From Asaia bogorensis (GTDB taxonomy: Bacteria > Pseudomonadota > Alphaproteobacteria > Acetobacterales > Acetobacteraceae), in the NCBI GenBank assembly GCA_943333505.2, contig CALQTN020000015.1:1-64000 (forward strand): 64,000 nucleotides of DNA. The letters are read 5' to 3'. The translations under genes and the position numbers were made by a program. Position 1 is the stretch's first letter. The number at the start of each line of letters is the position of its first letter. Of this stretch, positions 53,261-61,478 are shown piece after piece. The notes below the pieces were generated by a model. The model did no database searches and was not told the DNA's origin. It worked only from the letters and a program-made list of their open reading frames with translations.

Positions 53261-54054
53261 GATATGGTCTCCTGAGCGGCCTTGCCGCTGACATAGGACA
53301 GGAAAATCTGCCCGGCCATGGCGCGGTAGACCGGCATTTCGAAATGATCAGTGTCGGCAGGCATTTTGGTCAGTGACAGCGGCAGATCGATCGGTGCGAC
53401 GACGGTGATGCCGAGTTCATCGGCCAGCGGCGCCAGGAGGGCATGAAATTCGATCGCCCGTTGCCGGCGTTCCGGCTGGCCCGCCATGGTGCAGGTATGG
53501 GCGCAGAAAAACATGATCCGGGCCTTGGGCTGCTGGGCCTGGACGAAGCGAATGATGCGGATCCAGTTTTTGAGCGATTCAGCTGGTTCAAGCGGTGAAC
53601 TATAATTGAAGATTTCGTGGATTTCCTGTTCGTTTTCGCAAAGGCTCATGGAGAACGGCAAACTATAATGCGGCCCGGGTGCTTCCGGCCGGCGATACAG
53701 CAGGAGCCTATGGGTATCGTGCAAATTATCCATCAGCACGAGATCGACCTCGGTGGTCGCAAGCGTTTCGAACAGTCCGGGATTGCTGGCCGGTGTCTCG
53801 AGATGGCCGACCGTGTCGCGATAGCATTCGCGTAACCAGCGTACGCCCTCGGTTTCCATCCCAGGCTTCCAGCGGATCAGCGACAGAAATTCCTCGTAAG
53901 GTGGGACATAGCCTTGCTGATCGAGAAATTTCTCGACGAAATGGTCGCTGCGTAGAACGGCGGCGTTGTTGGGTCGTACCCATTTATAATCGGCCATCAG
54001 AAACAGGCAGGGCAGATTGGTCAGGCAGGACCCGATGACGACAACCGATGTCAT
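53257..54054 (-). CDS. SGNH-hydrolase-like protein, putative acyltransferase or esterase
   Basis: 265 residues, not confidently assigned. It opens MTSVVVIGSCLTNLP, with Ser 9 in the position of an SGNH nucleophile (GSC as in GSCFA proteins), has LVLMDNLHD near 105-113 in place of a GxND block, and a late DTDHF at 234-238 as a candidate Asp-His pair. It shares the logic, not the detailed sequence, of GSCFA and WcbI proteins. Lying between a glycosyltransferase and an ACP, it could move the ACP-bound acyl chain to a sugar, or remove it. 4-base overlaps on both sides. Confidence 0.6.
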   Translation of the reverse strand: MTSVVVIGSCLTNLPCLFLMADYKWVRPNNAAVLRSDHFVEKFLDQQGYVPPYEEFLSLIRWKPGMETEGVRWLRECYRDTVGHLETPASNPGLFETLATTEVDLVLMDNLHDTHRLLLYRRPEAPGPHYSLPFSMSLCENEQEIHEIFNYSSPLEPAESLKNWIRIIRFVQAQQPKARIMFFCAHTCTMAGQPERRQRAIEFHALLAPLADELGITVVAPIDLPLSLTKMPADTDHFEMPVYRAMAGQIFLSYVSGKAAQETIS

Positions 54055-55304
54055 GGCAGTTTCGCGCCCGTTTCGCTTGCAGCGTCGGGCGTGGCAAAAC
54101 GGGCCGTGTCGGGATTGCCCTCGATCCAGGCGGCAAATTCCAAGGTGCGGCGCAGCGCGCCTGGGATAATGGCGGGAATGGGCATTTCCAGTGTTCCTTG
54201 GTTGATCGCGACGGGCAGTTCATCGAACCTGAACCAGGGCGCATCCGGCAGCAAATGGCGGATTTGCGCCTTGCCAGCTCGACACGGCGCGTTGAATTGA
54301 AAACGCACAACATTGTCGTCGGTCAGCGCACGCAAGGCTGGCTCCGTCGTCAGATCCATCGATACGTTCTGCCCGGTGACGAAATCGCGCCAGATGGTGC
54401 GGAGCTGACGGTTGAGCCGGGCGTTGCCGCTCAGGAATTTCTCGAACAGCGGCGCAAAGCTTGCTTCCGCTTCCGGACTGAGCGGGCTGCGGTAAAGACA
54501 GCCATTGGGGCGCGGATCGATATGCCCGCTGACTAGGCTATGACCGACGAGAATATTTTCGAAGACGGGCGGCGGCACGCGATCGAAAAACGCGGTGAAA
54601 TCGACAATCGGCTCGTTCATGCCGGGCAACCAAGGAACCCCCTTGCCGCGAAAATAGTTCATCACGTAGAATCCAGCCCGCGACCGGGCGGTACTGGGGG
54701 TGCGCCAGTTGGTCAGATGAGCATTATAGGCCAGCGGATCGGCGAAAACCGGGGCGTGGCGACCTGCCGATGTTGGCAGGCTGTCGGCTTCGAGCACTAG
54801 CCAAAGATAGGCAAGATGGCTTGCAGTATCGATCTGCTTGCGATCGAACAGAAAGCTTTGCCGGCCGATCCGGGTGGTTTCGGTATTTCCCAAAATCCAG
54901 CCGGGTGCCACATGGGTTGGCATCACCATTTCGCCCACCGCCTCGCCCTGTGAGAAATAGCGCTCCAGAGCCGCAGTATCGAAAAACAGTATTTCATCGG
55001 CGTCGATACGAAAAACATGTCGCGTCGTGCAGGCATCGTAACCCGCCATGCGCTTTTCAATTTCGTTAGCCCAGGGCTTGCTGATCACCCGATAAGGGAT
55101 GCCGGAGCTTTCGATTGCGTCATAGACCCGATCATCCGACAGAATCAGACTGCGCCCAGTTCGCTGCGCGTAGGGTGCCATCCAGCTATAGCCGCCATCG
55201 ACGACCACGAGTTCATCAATATAGGGCTTCACCGAGGCCAGGGCTGGCGCAAGAATATCCCAGTCGTTGTATATGCTCAAATATGCACTACAGCCGGTGG
55301 CCAT
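54051..55304 (-). CDS. glycosyltransferase family 2-like protein
   Basis: 417 residues from ATG 55304, preferred because AAGGGA lies about 9 bases upstream; an in-frame TTG at 55370 is the alternative. The N-terminal half resembles a GT-A fold of the family 2 type: SAYLSIYNDWDILAPALASV, DELVVVDGGYSWM, then the metal-binding FRIDADEILFF (DxD) and a later W-rich acceptor region. The C-terminal 150 residues are not recognised. First gene of a four-gene operon with an apparent promoter just upstream. Confidence 0.78.
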   Translation of the reverse strand: MATGCSAYLSIYNDWDILAPALASVKPYIDELVVVDGGYSWMAPYAQRTGRSLILSDDRVYDAIESSGIPYRVISKPWANEIEKRMAGYDACTTRHVFRIDADEILFFDTAALERYFSQGEAVGEMVMPTHVAPGWILGNTETTRIGRQSFLFDRKQIDTASHLAYLWLVLEADSLPTSAGRHAPVFADPLAYNAHLTNWRTPSTARSRAGFYVMNYFRGKGVPWLPGMNEPIVDFTAFFDRVPPPVFENILVGHSLVSGHIDPRPNGCLYRSPLSPEAEASFAPLFEKFLSGNARLNRQLRTIWRDFVTGQNVSMDLTTEPALRALTDDNVVRFQFNAPCRAGKAQIRHLLPDAPWFRFDELPVAINQGTLEMPIPAIIPGALRRTLEFAAWIEGNPDTARFATPDAASETGAKLP

Positions 55305-55389
55305 ATGATCAAATCCCTTTTGTACGCTTATTCCTGACGCCCGAACGGCGGACTGGCTGGCAACAGTCAAGCATGTGGCCCAAAATATT

Positions 55390-55418
55390 TATATACCGTT
55401 CCCTGTTTGCGCCGCCAA
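55390..55418 (-). promoter_or_regulatory. predicted promoter of GT-SGNH-ACP-FAAL operon
   Basis: On the minus strand TTGGCG (55418-55413) and TATATA (55395-55390) are exactly 17 bases apart, within a locally A/T-rich patch. Transcription would start about 80 bases before the glycosyltransferase ATG. No operator symmetry is seen. Confidence 0.5.
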
Positions 55419-55460
55419 CACCGAACCGACGGTGCGGGGATGGAACACGACCGGCATCAC

Positions 55461-56111
55461 CTATTCCCGCCGCAAGACCGCATCGTTGACGAATTTTGCC
55501 ACCCCACCAGCCCGAAACCCGCCCCGCACAACCTCCTCATCATACTCATCCCGCACCCAATCGACAAACCCAATCCGCCCCTCTGCAACCGCCTGATAAT
55601 GCAGAAAAAACGCATCCAGCACGCCCGTCGGTGCCCGGCTGAAATGCCCAAACCGCAACGCCAACTGCCCGAGCGCTTCCGCCGCGGAGCCACCTTCAAA
55701 CATCAGCGCCAACCCCGCAGCTAACCCAGCGCGGTCCGCGCCAGACTTGCAATGGATCAGCGCCGGAAACGCCATAGTCTGATACAGTTCGTAAAACCGC
55801 AATATCCGCGCCCGATGCGGCGCCCCACGGCTTTCGAACGCCATGTCGAGATGGTCCATCCCCAGCCGCGCCGCCGCATCGCGTGTCAGCGCGTCCGACC
55901 CGCAATCGCGTTTGCCACGCAGATTGACCAGCGTCCGCAACCCAAACCGCGCATGCAGCCGCGCCAGCCGCCCCGGCGTCGGGTGGTTGCTGCGATAGAG
56001 CTTCCCCGGAATGACCGCCGCAAAGTTGGACCAGCCGAGCCGCAGCACGGCATGGTCCATCACCATGCTATCCCACCACACGCCCTTATCGGCGGCGGTG
56101 CCCTTAAACAT
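55461..56111 (-). CDS. dual-specificity/tyrosine protein phosphatase
   Basis: Up to 216 residues; a later Met (near 16) may be the true start. The phosphatase loop HCKSGADR (120-127) is the CX5R signature with Cys 121 as nucleophile and Arg 127, preceded by LYRSNHPTPGRLARL and TLVNLRGKRD, the pattern of small bacterial DSP-like phosphatases of the Siw14/YnbD kind. These act on phosphotyrosine, phosphoinositides or inositol phosphates; the substrate here is unknown. It begins 12 bases after sdhB, so it is probably read from the sdh transcript. Confidence 0.82.
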   Translation of the reverse strand: MFKGTAADKGVWWDSMVMDHAVLRLGWSNFAAVIPGKLYRSNHPTPGRLARLHARFGLRTLVNLRGKRDCGSDALTRDAAARLGMDHLDMAFESRGAPHRARILRFYELYQTMAFPALIHCKSGADRAGLAAGLALMFEGGSAAEALGQLALRFGHFSRAPTGVLDAFFLHYQAVAEGRIGFVDWVRDEYDEEVVRGGFRAGGVAKFVNDAVLRRE

Positions 56112-56123
56112 GCGCCCTGCGGC

Positions 56124-56909
56124 TCAGCCCCGCCGCTCCAGCATCAGATGCTTGATCTCGGCAATCGCCTTCGCCGGGTTCAGGCCTTTCGGGCAGGTTT
56201 CGGTGCAGTTCATAATTGTATGGCAGCGATAAAGCTTGAACGGATCTTCCAGCGCATCCAAGCGCGCGCCGGTCGCTTCATCCCGGCTATCGGCAATCCA
56301 GCGATACGCCGCCAGCAACACCGCCGGCCCGAGATAACGATCGCCGTTCCACCAGTACGACGGGCAGGCGGTCGAACAGCAGAAGCACAGAATGCACTCC
56401 CACATGCCGTCCAGCTTGGCGCGTTCTTCCTTGGATTGCATGCGTTCACCATCCGGCGGCGCCGGGGTGTCGGACTGCATCCACGGCTCAATGCTGCGCA
56501 ACTGCGCGTAAGCGTGGGACAGATCGGGGATCAGATCCTTCAGCACCGGCATATGGGGCAGGGGGGTGATTTTCACCGCATCGCCGCCGCATTCCTCGAT
56601 CGGCTTCAGGCACGCCAGCGTATTGCCACCATCGATGTTCATCGCGCACGACCCGCAAATCCCTTCGCGGCACGATCTGCGGAAGGTCAGCGACGGATCA
56701 ACCTCGTTCTTGATCTTGATCAGCGCGTCCAACACCATCGGGCCGCAGGCATCGAGGTCGATCTCGAACGTATCGAGCTGGGGGTTTTTCCCGTCATCGG
56801 GATTCCAGCGATAAATCTTGAACGACCGCACCCGCGTGGCGCCGGCTGGGGCTTTGTGGGTAACGCCGGCGAGCATCTTGCTGTTCGCGGGGAGGGAAAA
56901 TTCGGCCAT
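56124..56909 (-). CDS. sdhB: succinate dehydrogenase iron-sulfur subunit
   Basis: 261 residues. Cysteines for the [2Fe-2S] cluster are in [22 protein letters not shown], and those for the [4Fe-4S] and [3Fe-4S] clusters in [16 protein letters not shown] and [17 protein letters not shown]. It passes electrons from FAD in SdhA to ubiquinone at SdhCD. Last enzyme gene of the sdhCDAB operon, 9 bases after sdhA. Confidence 0.97.
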   Translation of the reverse strand: MAEFSLPANSKMLAGVTHKAPAGATRVRSFKIYRWNPDDGKNPQLDTFEIDLDACGPMVLDALIKIKNEVDPSLTFRRSCREGICGSCAMNIDGGNTLACLKPIEECGGDAVKITPLPHMPVLKDLIPDLSHAYAQLRSIEPWMQSDTPAPPDGERMQSKEERAKLDGMWECILCFCCSTACPSYWWNGDRYLGPAVLLAAYRWIADSRDEATGARLDALEDPFKLYRCHTIMNCTETCPKGLNPAKAIAEIKHLMLERRG

Positions 56910-56918
56910 GTGCGGACC

Positions 56919-58730
56919 TCAGTACACGCGTTTCTTGGGCGGGAAGACCTGAACATCGTTGGTCAGGGTTTGCATCTTCACCGGGCGATAATCGAGCGTC
57001 ACCTTGCCGTGGTCATCGCACCAGGCGAGGGTGTGCTTCATCCAGTTTTCGTCGTCGCGATCGGGGAAATCGTCATGTGCCTGGGCGCCGCGGCTTTCGT
57101 GGCGGGCTTCGGCGCCGACCATCGTGGTCATCGCGTTGCCCATTAGGTTTTGCAGCTCAAGCGCTTCCATCAGGTCCGAGTTCCAGATCAGGCTACGATC
57201 GGTGACCGACATGTCGTCCATGCCTTTCCAGATCTTGCCCATTTTATCAACGCCTTCGGTCAGGCTGGTGCTGCTGCGGAACACCGCCGCATGGGCCTGC
57301 ATGGTACGCTGCATGCTGTCACGCAGATCGGCAACCTTGGTGCCGCCCTTGGCGTGGCGGGCACGGTCGAGCCGGTCGAGCGATGCTTCCCCGGCGCGCG
57401 CCGGAAGCGGGCGTTGCGATGCACCGGGCTTGACGGTCTCTGCAGCCCGCATCGCCGCCGCACGGCCGAAGACCACCAGATCGAGCAACGAATTGGTGCC
57501 AAGCCGGTTGGCGCCATGCACCGAAACGCAGGCAGCCTCGCCAACCGCCATCAATCCGGGGACGGTGGCGTCGGGGTTGTCTTTGGTCGGGCGCAGCACT
57601 TCGGTGTGCAAATTGGTCGGGATGCCGCCCATGTTGTAGTGGACGGTCGGCAGAACCGGGATCGGGCCTTTGTTGACATCAACGCCGGCAAACACGCGCG
57701 CGGTTTCCGAAATCCCCGGCAGGCGTTCATGCAGGATGTCGGCGCCGAGATGTTCCAAATGCAGCATGATGTGGTCTTTGTTCGGCCCACAGCCACGCCC
57801 GGCATTAATCTCGAGCGTCATGGATCGCGAAACCACGTCGCGGCTGGCAAGGTCCTTCGCAGTCGGCGCATAGCGCTCCATAAAGCGCTCGCCTTCCGAA
57901 TTGGTCAGGTAACCGCCTTCGCCGCGTGCGCCCTCGGTGATCAGGCAGCCCGCCGGGAAGATGCCGGTTGGGTGGAACTGGACGAATTCCATGTCCTGGT
58001 TCGGCAGCCCGGCGCGCAGCACCATGGCGTTACCGTCGCCGGTGCAGGTATGGGCGGATGTGCAGGACATATAGGCGCGGCCATAACCGCCAGTCGCCAT
58101 CACCACGGTCTGGGCACGGAAACGATGCATGGACCCGTCTTCCAGGCACCAGGCCATCACGCCACGGCAGGCGCCGTCTTCGTCCATGATCAGATCAAGC
58201 GCGAAGTATTCGACGAAGAATTCAACCTCGTGCTTCAGGCTTTGTTGATAAAGCGTATGAAGGATGGCGTGGCCAGTGCGATCGGCCGCCGCACAGGCGC
58301 GCATCGCCGGGGCCTTGCCATATTCGGTCATGTGGCCGCCGAACGGGCGCTGATAGATGCGGCCGTCTTCGGTGCGGCTGAACGGCACGCCGAAATGTTC
58401 AAGCTCGTAGACCGCAGGAATGGCTTCGCGGCACATGTATTCGATTGCATCCTGGTCACCGAGCCAGTCGGACCCCTTAACGGTGTCGTACATGTGCCAG
58501 CGCCAGTCGTCTTCGCCCATGTTGCCGAGGGCTGCACCAATGCCGCCTTGGGCCGCGACCGTATGGCTGCGGGTTGGGAAGACTTTGGTGATGCAGGCAG
58601 TTTTGAGGCCAGCGGCACCCATGCCGAGCGTTGCCCGCAGGCCCGATCCGCCGGCGCCGACCACCACCACGTCATAGGTGTGATCGACGATATTATAGGC
58701 ACCAAGCGATGGTTTGGAGATCGCATTCAT
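56919..58730 (-). CDS. sdhA: succinate dehydrogenase flavoprotein subunit
   Basis: 603 residues. FAD-binding [13 protein letters not shown] at the N-terminus, the His that carries covalent FAD in [13 protein letters not shown], active-site [21 protein letters not shown], and the capping domain with [10 protein letters not shown]. Full length, oxidises succinate to fumarate. Third gene of sdhCDAB. Confidence 0.97.
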   Translation of the reverse strand: MNAISKPSLGAYNIVDHTYDVVVVGAGGSGLRATLGMGAAGLKTACITKVFPTRSHTVAAQGGIGAALGNMGEDDWRWHMYDTVKGSDWLGDQDAIEYMCREAIPAVYELEHFGVPFSRTEDGRIYQRPFGGHMTEYGKAPAMRACAAADRTGHAILHTLYQQSLKHEVEFFVEYFALDLIMDEDGACRGVMAWCLEDGSMHRFRAQTVVMATGGYGRAYMSCTSAHTCTGDGNAMVLRAGLPNQDMEFVQFHPTGIFPAGCLITEGARGEGGYLTNSEGERFMERYAPTAKDLASRDVVSRSMTLEINAGRGCGPNKDHIMLHLEHLGADILHERLPGISETARVFAGVDVNKGPIPVLPTVHYNMGGIPTNLHTEVLRPTKDNPDATVPGLMAVGEAACVSVHGANRLGTNSLLDLVVFGRAAAMRAAETVKPGASQRPLPARAGEASLDRLDRARHAKGGTKVADLRDSMQRTMQAHAAVFRSSTSLTEGVDKMGKIWKGMDDMSVTDRSLIWNSDLMEALELQNLMGNAMTTMVGAEARHESRGAQAHDDFPDRDDENWMKHTLAWCDDHGKVTLDYRPVKMQTLTNDVQVFPPKKRVY

Positions 58731-58754
58731 GAGGGTCGCATCCAGTAAAAAGCG

Positions 58755-59162
58755 TCAGCCGGTAACGGCGAGGCGGACAACGGACATAGCGGAGGCCAGA
58801 AACAGCAAGGCAGTCACCGCACGCACGAGCAGCAGGCTTGCGACCTTGGTGCGGTGGGCGGGGACGTAATCCTCGATCACCACCGCGAGCCCGATCTGCA
58901 TGTGGTGAAACATCGCCGCCAGCAGCGCGAGCAGCAAGGCAGCATGAACGGGGCTAGCCATCCAAGCTGCAACCGCGCTGCGCGGTTGGTGCGACAATTG
59001 AATGATGGTGGCGACGAACCAGACCGCAAGGGGGATCAACGCCATCGCAGTGACGCGCTGGGCCCACCAATGGGCGGTGCCGGATTTCGCCGACCCAAGT
59101 CCCCGTGCGCGGCTCAACATTGACCGCATCACCGCGACATCGACTTTGTTTGGATTTGCCAT
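58755..59162 (-). CDS. sdhD: succinate dehydrogenase membrane anchor subunit SdhD
   Basis: 135 residues, three transmembrane helices (about 35-55, 70-90, 110-130). HHMQIGLAVVIEDYVP contains the His that ligates heme b and the Tyr of the quinone site. The N-terminal RGLGSAKSGTAHWWAQRVTA is typical of alphaproteobacterial SdhD. Lies 12 bases after sdhC. Confidence 0.93.
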   Translation of the reverse strand: MANPNKVDVAVMRSMLSRARGLGSAKSGTAHWWAQRVTAMALIPLAVWFVATIIQLSHQPRSAVAAWMASPVHAALLLALLAAMFHHMQIGLAVVIEDYVPAHRTKVASLLLVRAVTALLFLASAMSVVRLAVTG

Positions 59163-59174
59163 GGAGGAGACCCC

Positions 59175-59606
59175 TTATTGCGCCGCGAGGCCGATGACCC
59201 AGGTTAGCACGGTAAATAGCGCAGTGCCGATCAGCACCATCCGGTTGCTGGCGCGCGCCTGGGCCAGTTCCAGCCCATGGCCAAAATCCCAGGCGAGATG
59301 GCGCAGCCCGTTGCAAAAATGATACCACAGCGCCGCTGACCAGCCGAACAGCAGCAGATAACCGATTGGCGAGCGCAGAAACCACGACACGGTGGCATAG
59401 GATGCGTCCGATGTCGCAGCCGCAACCAGCCACCACACCAGCACCGCAGTGCCAACCGACAGGCCGATGCCGGTAATACGATGGCTGATCGAGAGGATCG
59501 CCGTCAGCGGCAGACGATAGACTTGCAAATGTGGGCTGAGCGGGCGAGCGACCGGTTTACCGGTGGAACCGCGCCCGACCATCAGGGCCTCACGAACGTC
59601 GGACAT
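59175..59606 (-). CDS. sdhC: succinate dehydrogenase cytochrome b556 subunit SdhC
   Basis: 143 residues, three transmembrane helices. RPLSPHLQVYRLPLTAILSI followed by SHRITGIGL is the SdhC signature, with the Ser/Arg of the quinone site, and HFCNGLRHLAWDFG carries the other heme ligand. First gene of the sdh operon; its 188-base upstream gap contains the intergenic repeat at 59678-59716, within about 75-110 bases of the start, which may overlap promoter elements. Confidence 0.94.
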   Translation of the reverse strand: MSDVREALMVGRGSTGKPVARPLSPHLQVYRLPLTAILSISHRITGIGLSVGTAVLVWWLVAAATSDASYATVSWFLRSPIGYLLLFGWSAALWYHFCNGLRHLAWDFGHGLELAQARASNRMVLIGTALFTVLTWVIGLAAQ

Positions 59607-59677
59607 GGGGGCGAGACTCCTCGGAAAAACGTGGGCGATGCTTACGCCCGGGGGTGCAACGGGTCAATCTAAGGGAC

Positions 59678-59716
59678 GGAGGTGTTCTTTTTGAGAACAA
59701 AAGGAAACAAAAACGC
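59678..59716 (+). repeat. dispersed palindromic intergenic repeat (copy at 59.7 kb)
   Basis: GGAGGTGTTCTTTTTGAGAA continues as CAAAAGGAAACAAAAACGC. The arms TTCTTTTTG and CAAAAGGAA form an imperfect hairpin. It matches the unit at 9173-9222 over AGGTGTTCTTTTTG-GAACAAAA, and that at 36458-36512 more loosely. It lies upstream of sdhC and downstream of argB. Confidence 0.6.
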
Positions 59717-59794
59717 TTGTGGTTTTTAGCCGTTGGCCCGGGACCGGGGTTGGATGGAACGCCTGCGGTAACGGGTCACTAAGTGCTTGCCTAC

Positions 59795-60700
59795 CTAGGC
59801 CCGAATAATCGTCCCATAGCCACCCTGGGTCAGCAATTCCAGTAAGCAGGCATGCTTCTGCCGCCCGTCAAGGATCACCGCGCCTTTGACCCCTTGGCGC
59901 ACCGCATCGACGCAATTTTCCACCTTGGGGATCATCCCGCCACTGATCATGCCGCTTTCGATGCCTTCCTTGACCTGGGCAATGGTCAGCTCCGGGATCA
60001 GATTCTTGTCAGCGTCCAGCACGCCCGCCACATCGGTCAGCATCAGCAGGCGCGTCGCGCCCAACGCGCCGGCAATCGCACCGGCCACCGTATCGGCATT
60101 GATGTTGTAGGTTTGGCCGTCATCGCCAACACCGACCGGGGCGATCACCGGGATCAGCCCGGCACCGGTCAGCGCATGGATAACGCGGACATCGACATGG
60201 GCCGGTTCGCCGACAAACCCAAGATCGAGCACCTGTTCGATACGGCTGTCCGGATCGATCTTCGTTCGGCGCAATTTGGTGGCGCGGATCATACCGCCAT
60301 CCTTGCCGCAAATTCCAACCGCTAAAGCGCCAGCGCGATTGATCAGCCCGGCGACATGTTTGTTGACGGTGCCGGCAAGCACCATCTCGACCACTTCAAC
60401 CATTGCCGCATCGGTAACCCGCAACCCATCAATAAAATTGGATTTCAGGTCGAGCCGCTTCAGCATTGCATTGATCTGTGGCCCGCCGCCATGCACAACA
60501 ACCGGGTTCAAACCGACCTGCTTGAGCAGCGCGATATCAGCACCAAAGCTCGCGGCCAGATGTTCTTCGCCCATCGCGTGGCCGCCGTATTTCACCACGA
60601 TCGTCGCACCGGCATAGCGCCGCAGGAACGGCAGGGCCTGGGCCAGGATGCGGGCTTGTTCCTGGGCAGCGGACGTGGCTGCGGGCGATGTTTCGGTCAT
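59795..60700 (-). CDS. argB: acetylglutamate kinase
   Basis: 301 residues of the amino-acid kinase family. [22 protein letters not shown], and the later [31 protein letters not shown] are all in place. It phosphorylates N-acetylglutamate, the second step of arginine synthesis. The C-terminal [11 protein letters not shown] segment and an N-terminal helix suggest the arginine-sensitive hexameric form (inference). About 55 bases after engB on the same strand. Confidence 0.95.
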   Translation of the reverse strand: MTETSPAATSAAQEQARILAQALPFLRRYAGATIVVKYGGHAMGEEHLAASFGADIALLKQVGLNPVVVHGGGPQINAMLKRLDLKSNFIDGLRVTDAAMVEVVEMVLAGTVNKHVAGLINRAGALAVGICGKDGGMIRATKLRRTKIDPDSRIEQVLDLGFVGEPAHVDVRVIHALTGAGLIPVIAPVGVGDDGQTYNINADTVAGAIAGALGATRLLMLTDVAGVLDADKNLIPELTIAQVKEGIESGMISGGMIPKVENCVDAVRQGVKGAVILDGRQKHACLLELLTQGGYGTIIRA

Positions 60701-60755
60701 GATCTGGGTCCCGTTTCAACTGGCCGGGCGGTTTTGCCCATCACAGGCAAGCCGG

Positions 60756-61478
60756 TCAAGCGCGGGCAGGCAAAGCCAGTTCAGCAAGCGATCCACGCAA
60801 TTCTGGCATGCCAGCGCCGGTTTCAGACGACGTCACCAGCACGAACGGGTAGGCCGCCGCGTGGCGACGGGCCAAAGCCTCGGTAAGGCCGAGCTTGGTC
60901 GCCAGCGCCGCGGGTTTGACGGCGTCAGCCTTGGTCAGCACCAACTGATAGGTCACCGCAGCACGATCCAGCAGCTTCATCACCGCGTGATCGCTGTCCT
61001 TGAACGGGATCCGCGCATCGAGCAGCAGCACCACCCGACGCAAGGTCGGCCGGCCACGCAGGAAGTCGAACATCAGCCCCTGCCAGTCCCGCTTTACCGC
61101 CTTGGCCGCCTGGGCGTAGCCGTAGCCCGGCATATCGACCATGCCCAACCGGTCATCGAGGTTGAAGAAGTTCAACTGTTTGGTGCGGCCCGGCGTGTTC
61201 GATGCCCGCGCCAGCGCGCGATGCCCGGTCAGCGCGTTGACCAATGACGATTTGCCGACGTTGGACCGACCGGCAAACGCGATCTCCGGCAGTTCCGATG
61301 GCGGCAACTGGTCCTGGTTTTGCGCGCCGTGGAAGAAACGGCATTCGGCGGCGAACAGCTTGCGGCCATATTCGATTGCTGCAAGCGCGTCTTCCGCGGC
61401 ACGCAGCGCGTCGTTCTCGTCCTGGGTCAGGATTTTGTTCCCGGTTTGGTGAGGGAGGTCTGGCGCATGATGTACCAT
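60756..61478 (-). CDS. engB: ribosome biogenesis GTPase EngB (YsxC/YihA)
   Basis: About 240 residues. G1 AGRSNVGKSSLVNAL, G3 DMPGYGYAQAAK, G4 TKADAVK and the G5-like VTSSET are visible. EngB assists assembly of the large ribosomal subunit. The start is unsure: the conserved protein begins near EYGRKLFAAECRFF, but the only in-frame ATGs lie within the 3' end of yidC (61478 or 61508), giving an overlap of 52 bases or more; a non-ATG start nearer 61425 cannot be excluded. Confidence 0.88.
   Translation of the reverse strand: MVHHAPDLPHQTGNKILTQDENDALRAAEDALAAIEYGRKLFAAECRFFHGAQNQDQLPPSELPEIAFAGRSNVGKSSLVNALTGHRALARASNTPGRTKQLNFFNLDDRLGMVDMPGYGYAQAAKAVKRDWQGLMFDFLRGRPTLRRVVLLLDARIPFKDSDHAVMKLLDRAAVTYQLVLTKADAVKPAALATKLGLTEALARRHAAAYPFVLVTSSETGAGMPELRGSLAELALPARA

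Noticed and set aside
57150-58748. Long open frame antisense to sdhA
   Set aside because: The opposite strand encodes a full-length SdhA with all motifs; the antisense protein is His/Arg/Ala-rich and unrecognisable.
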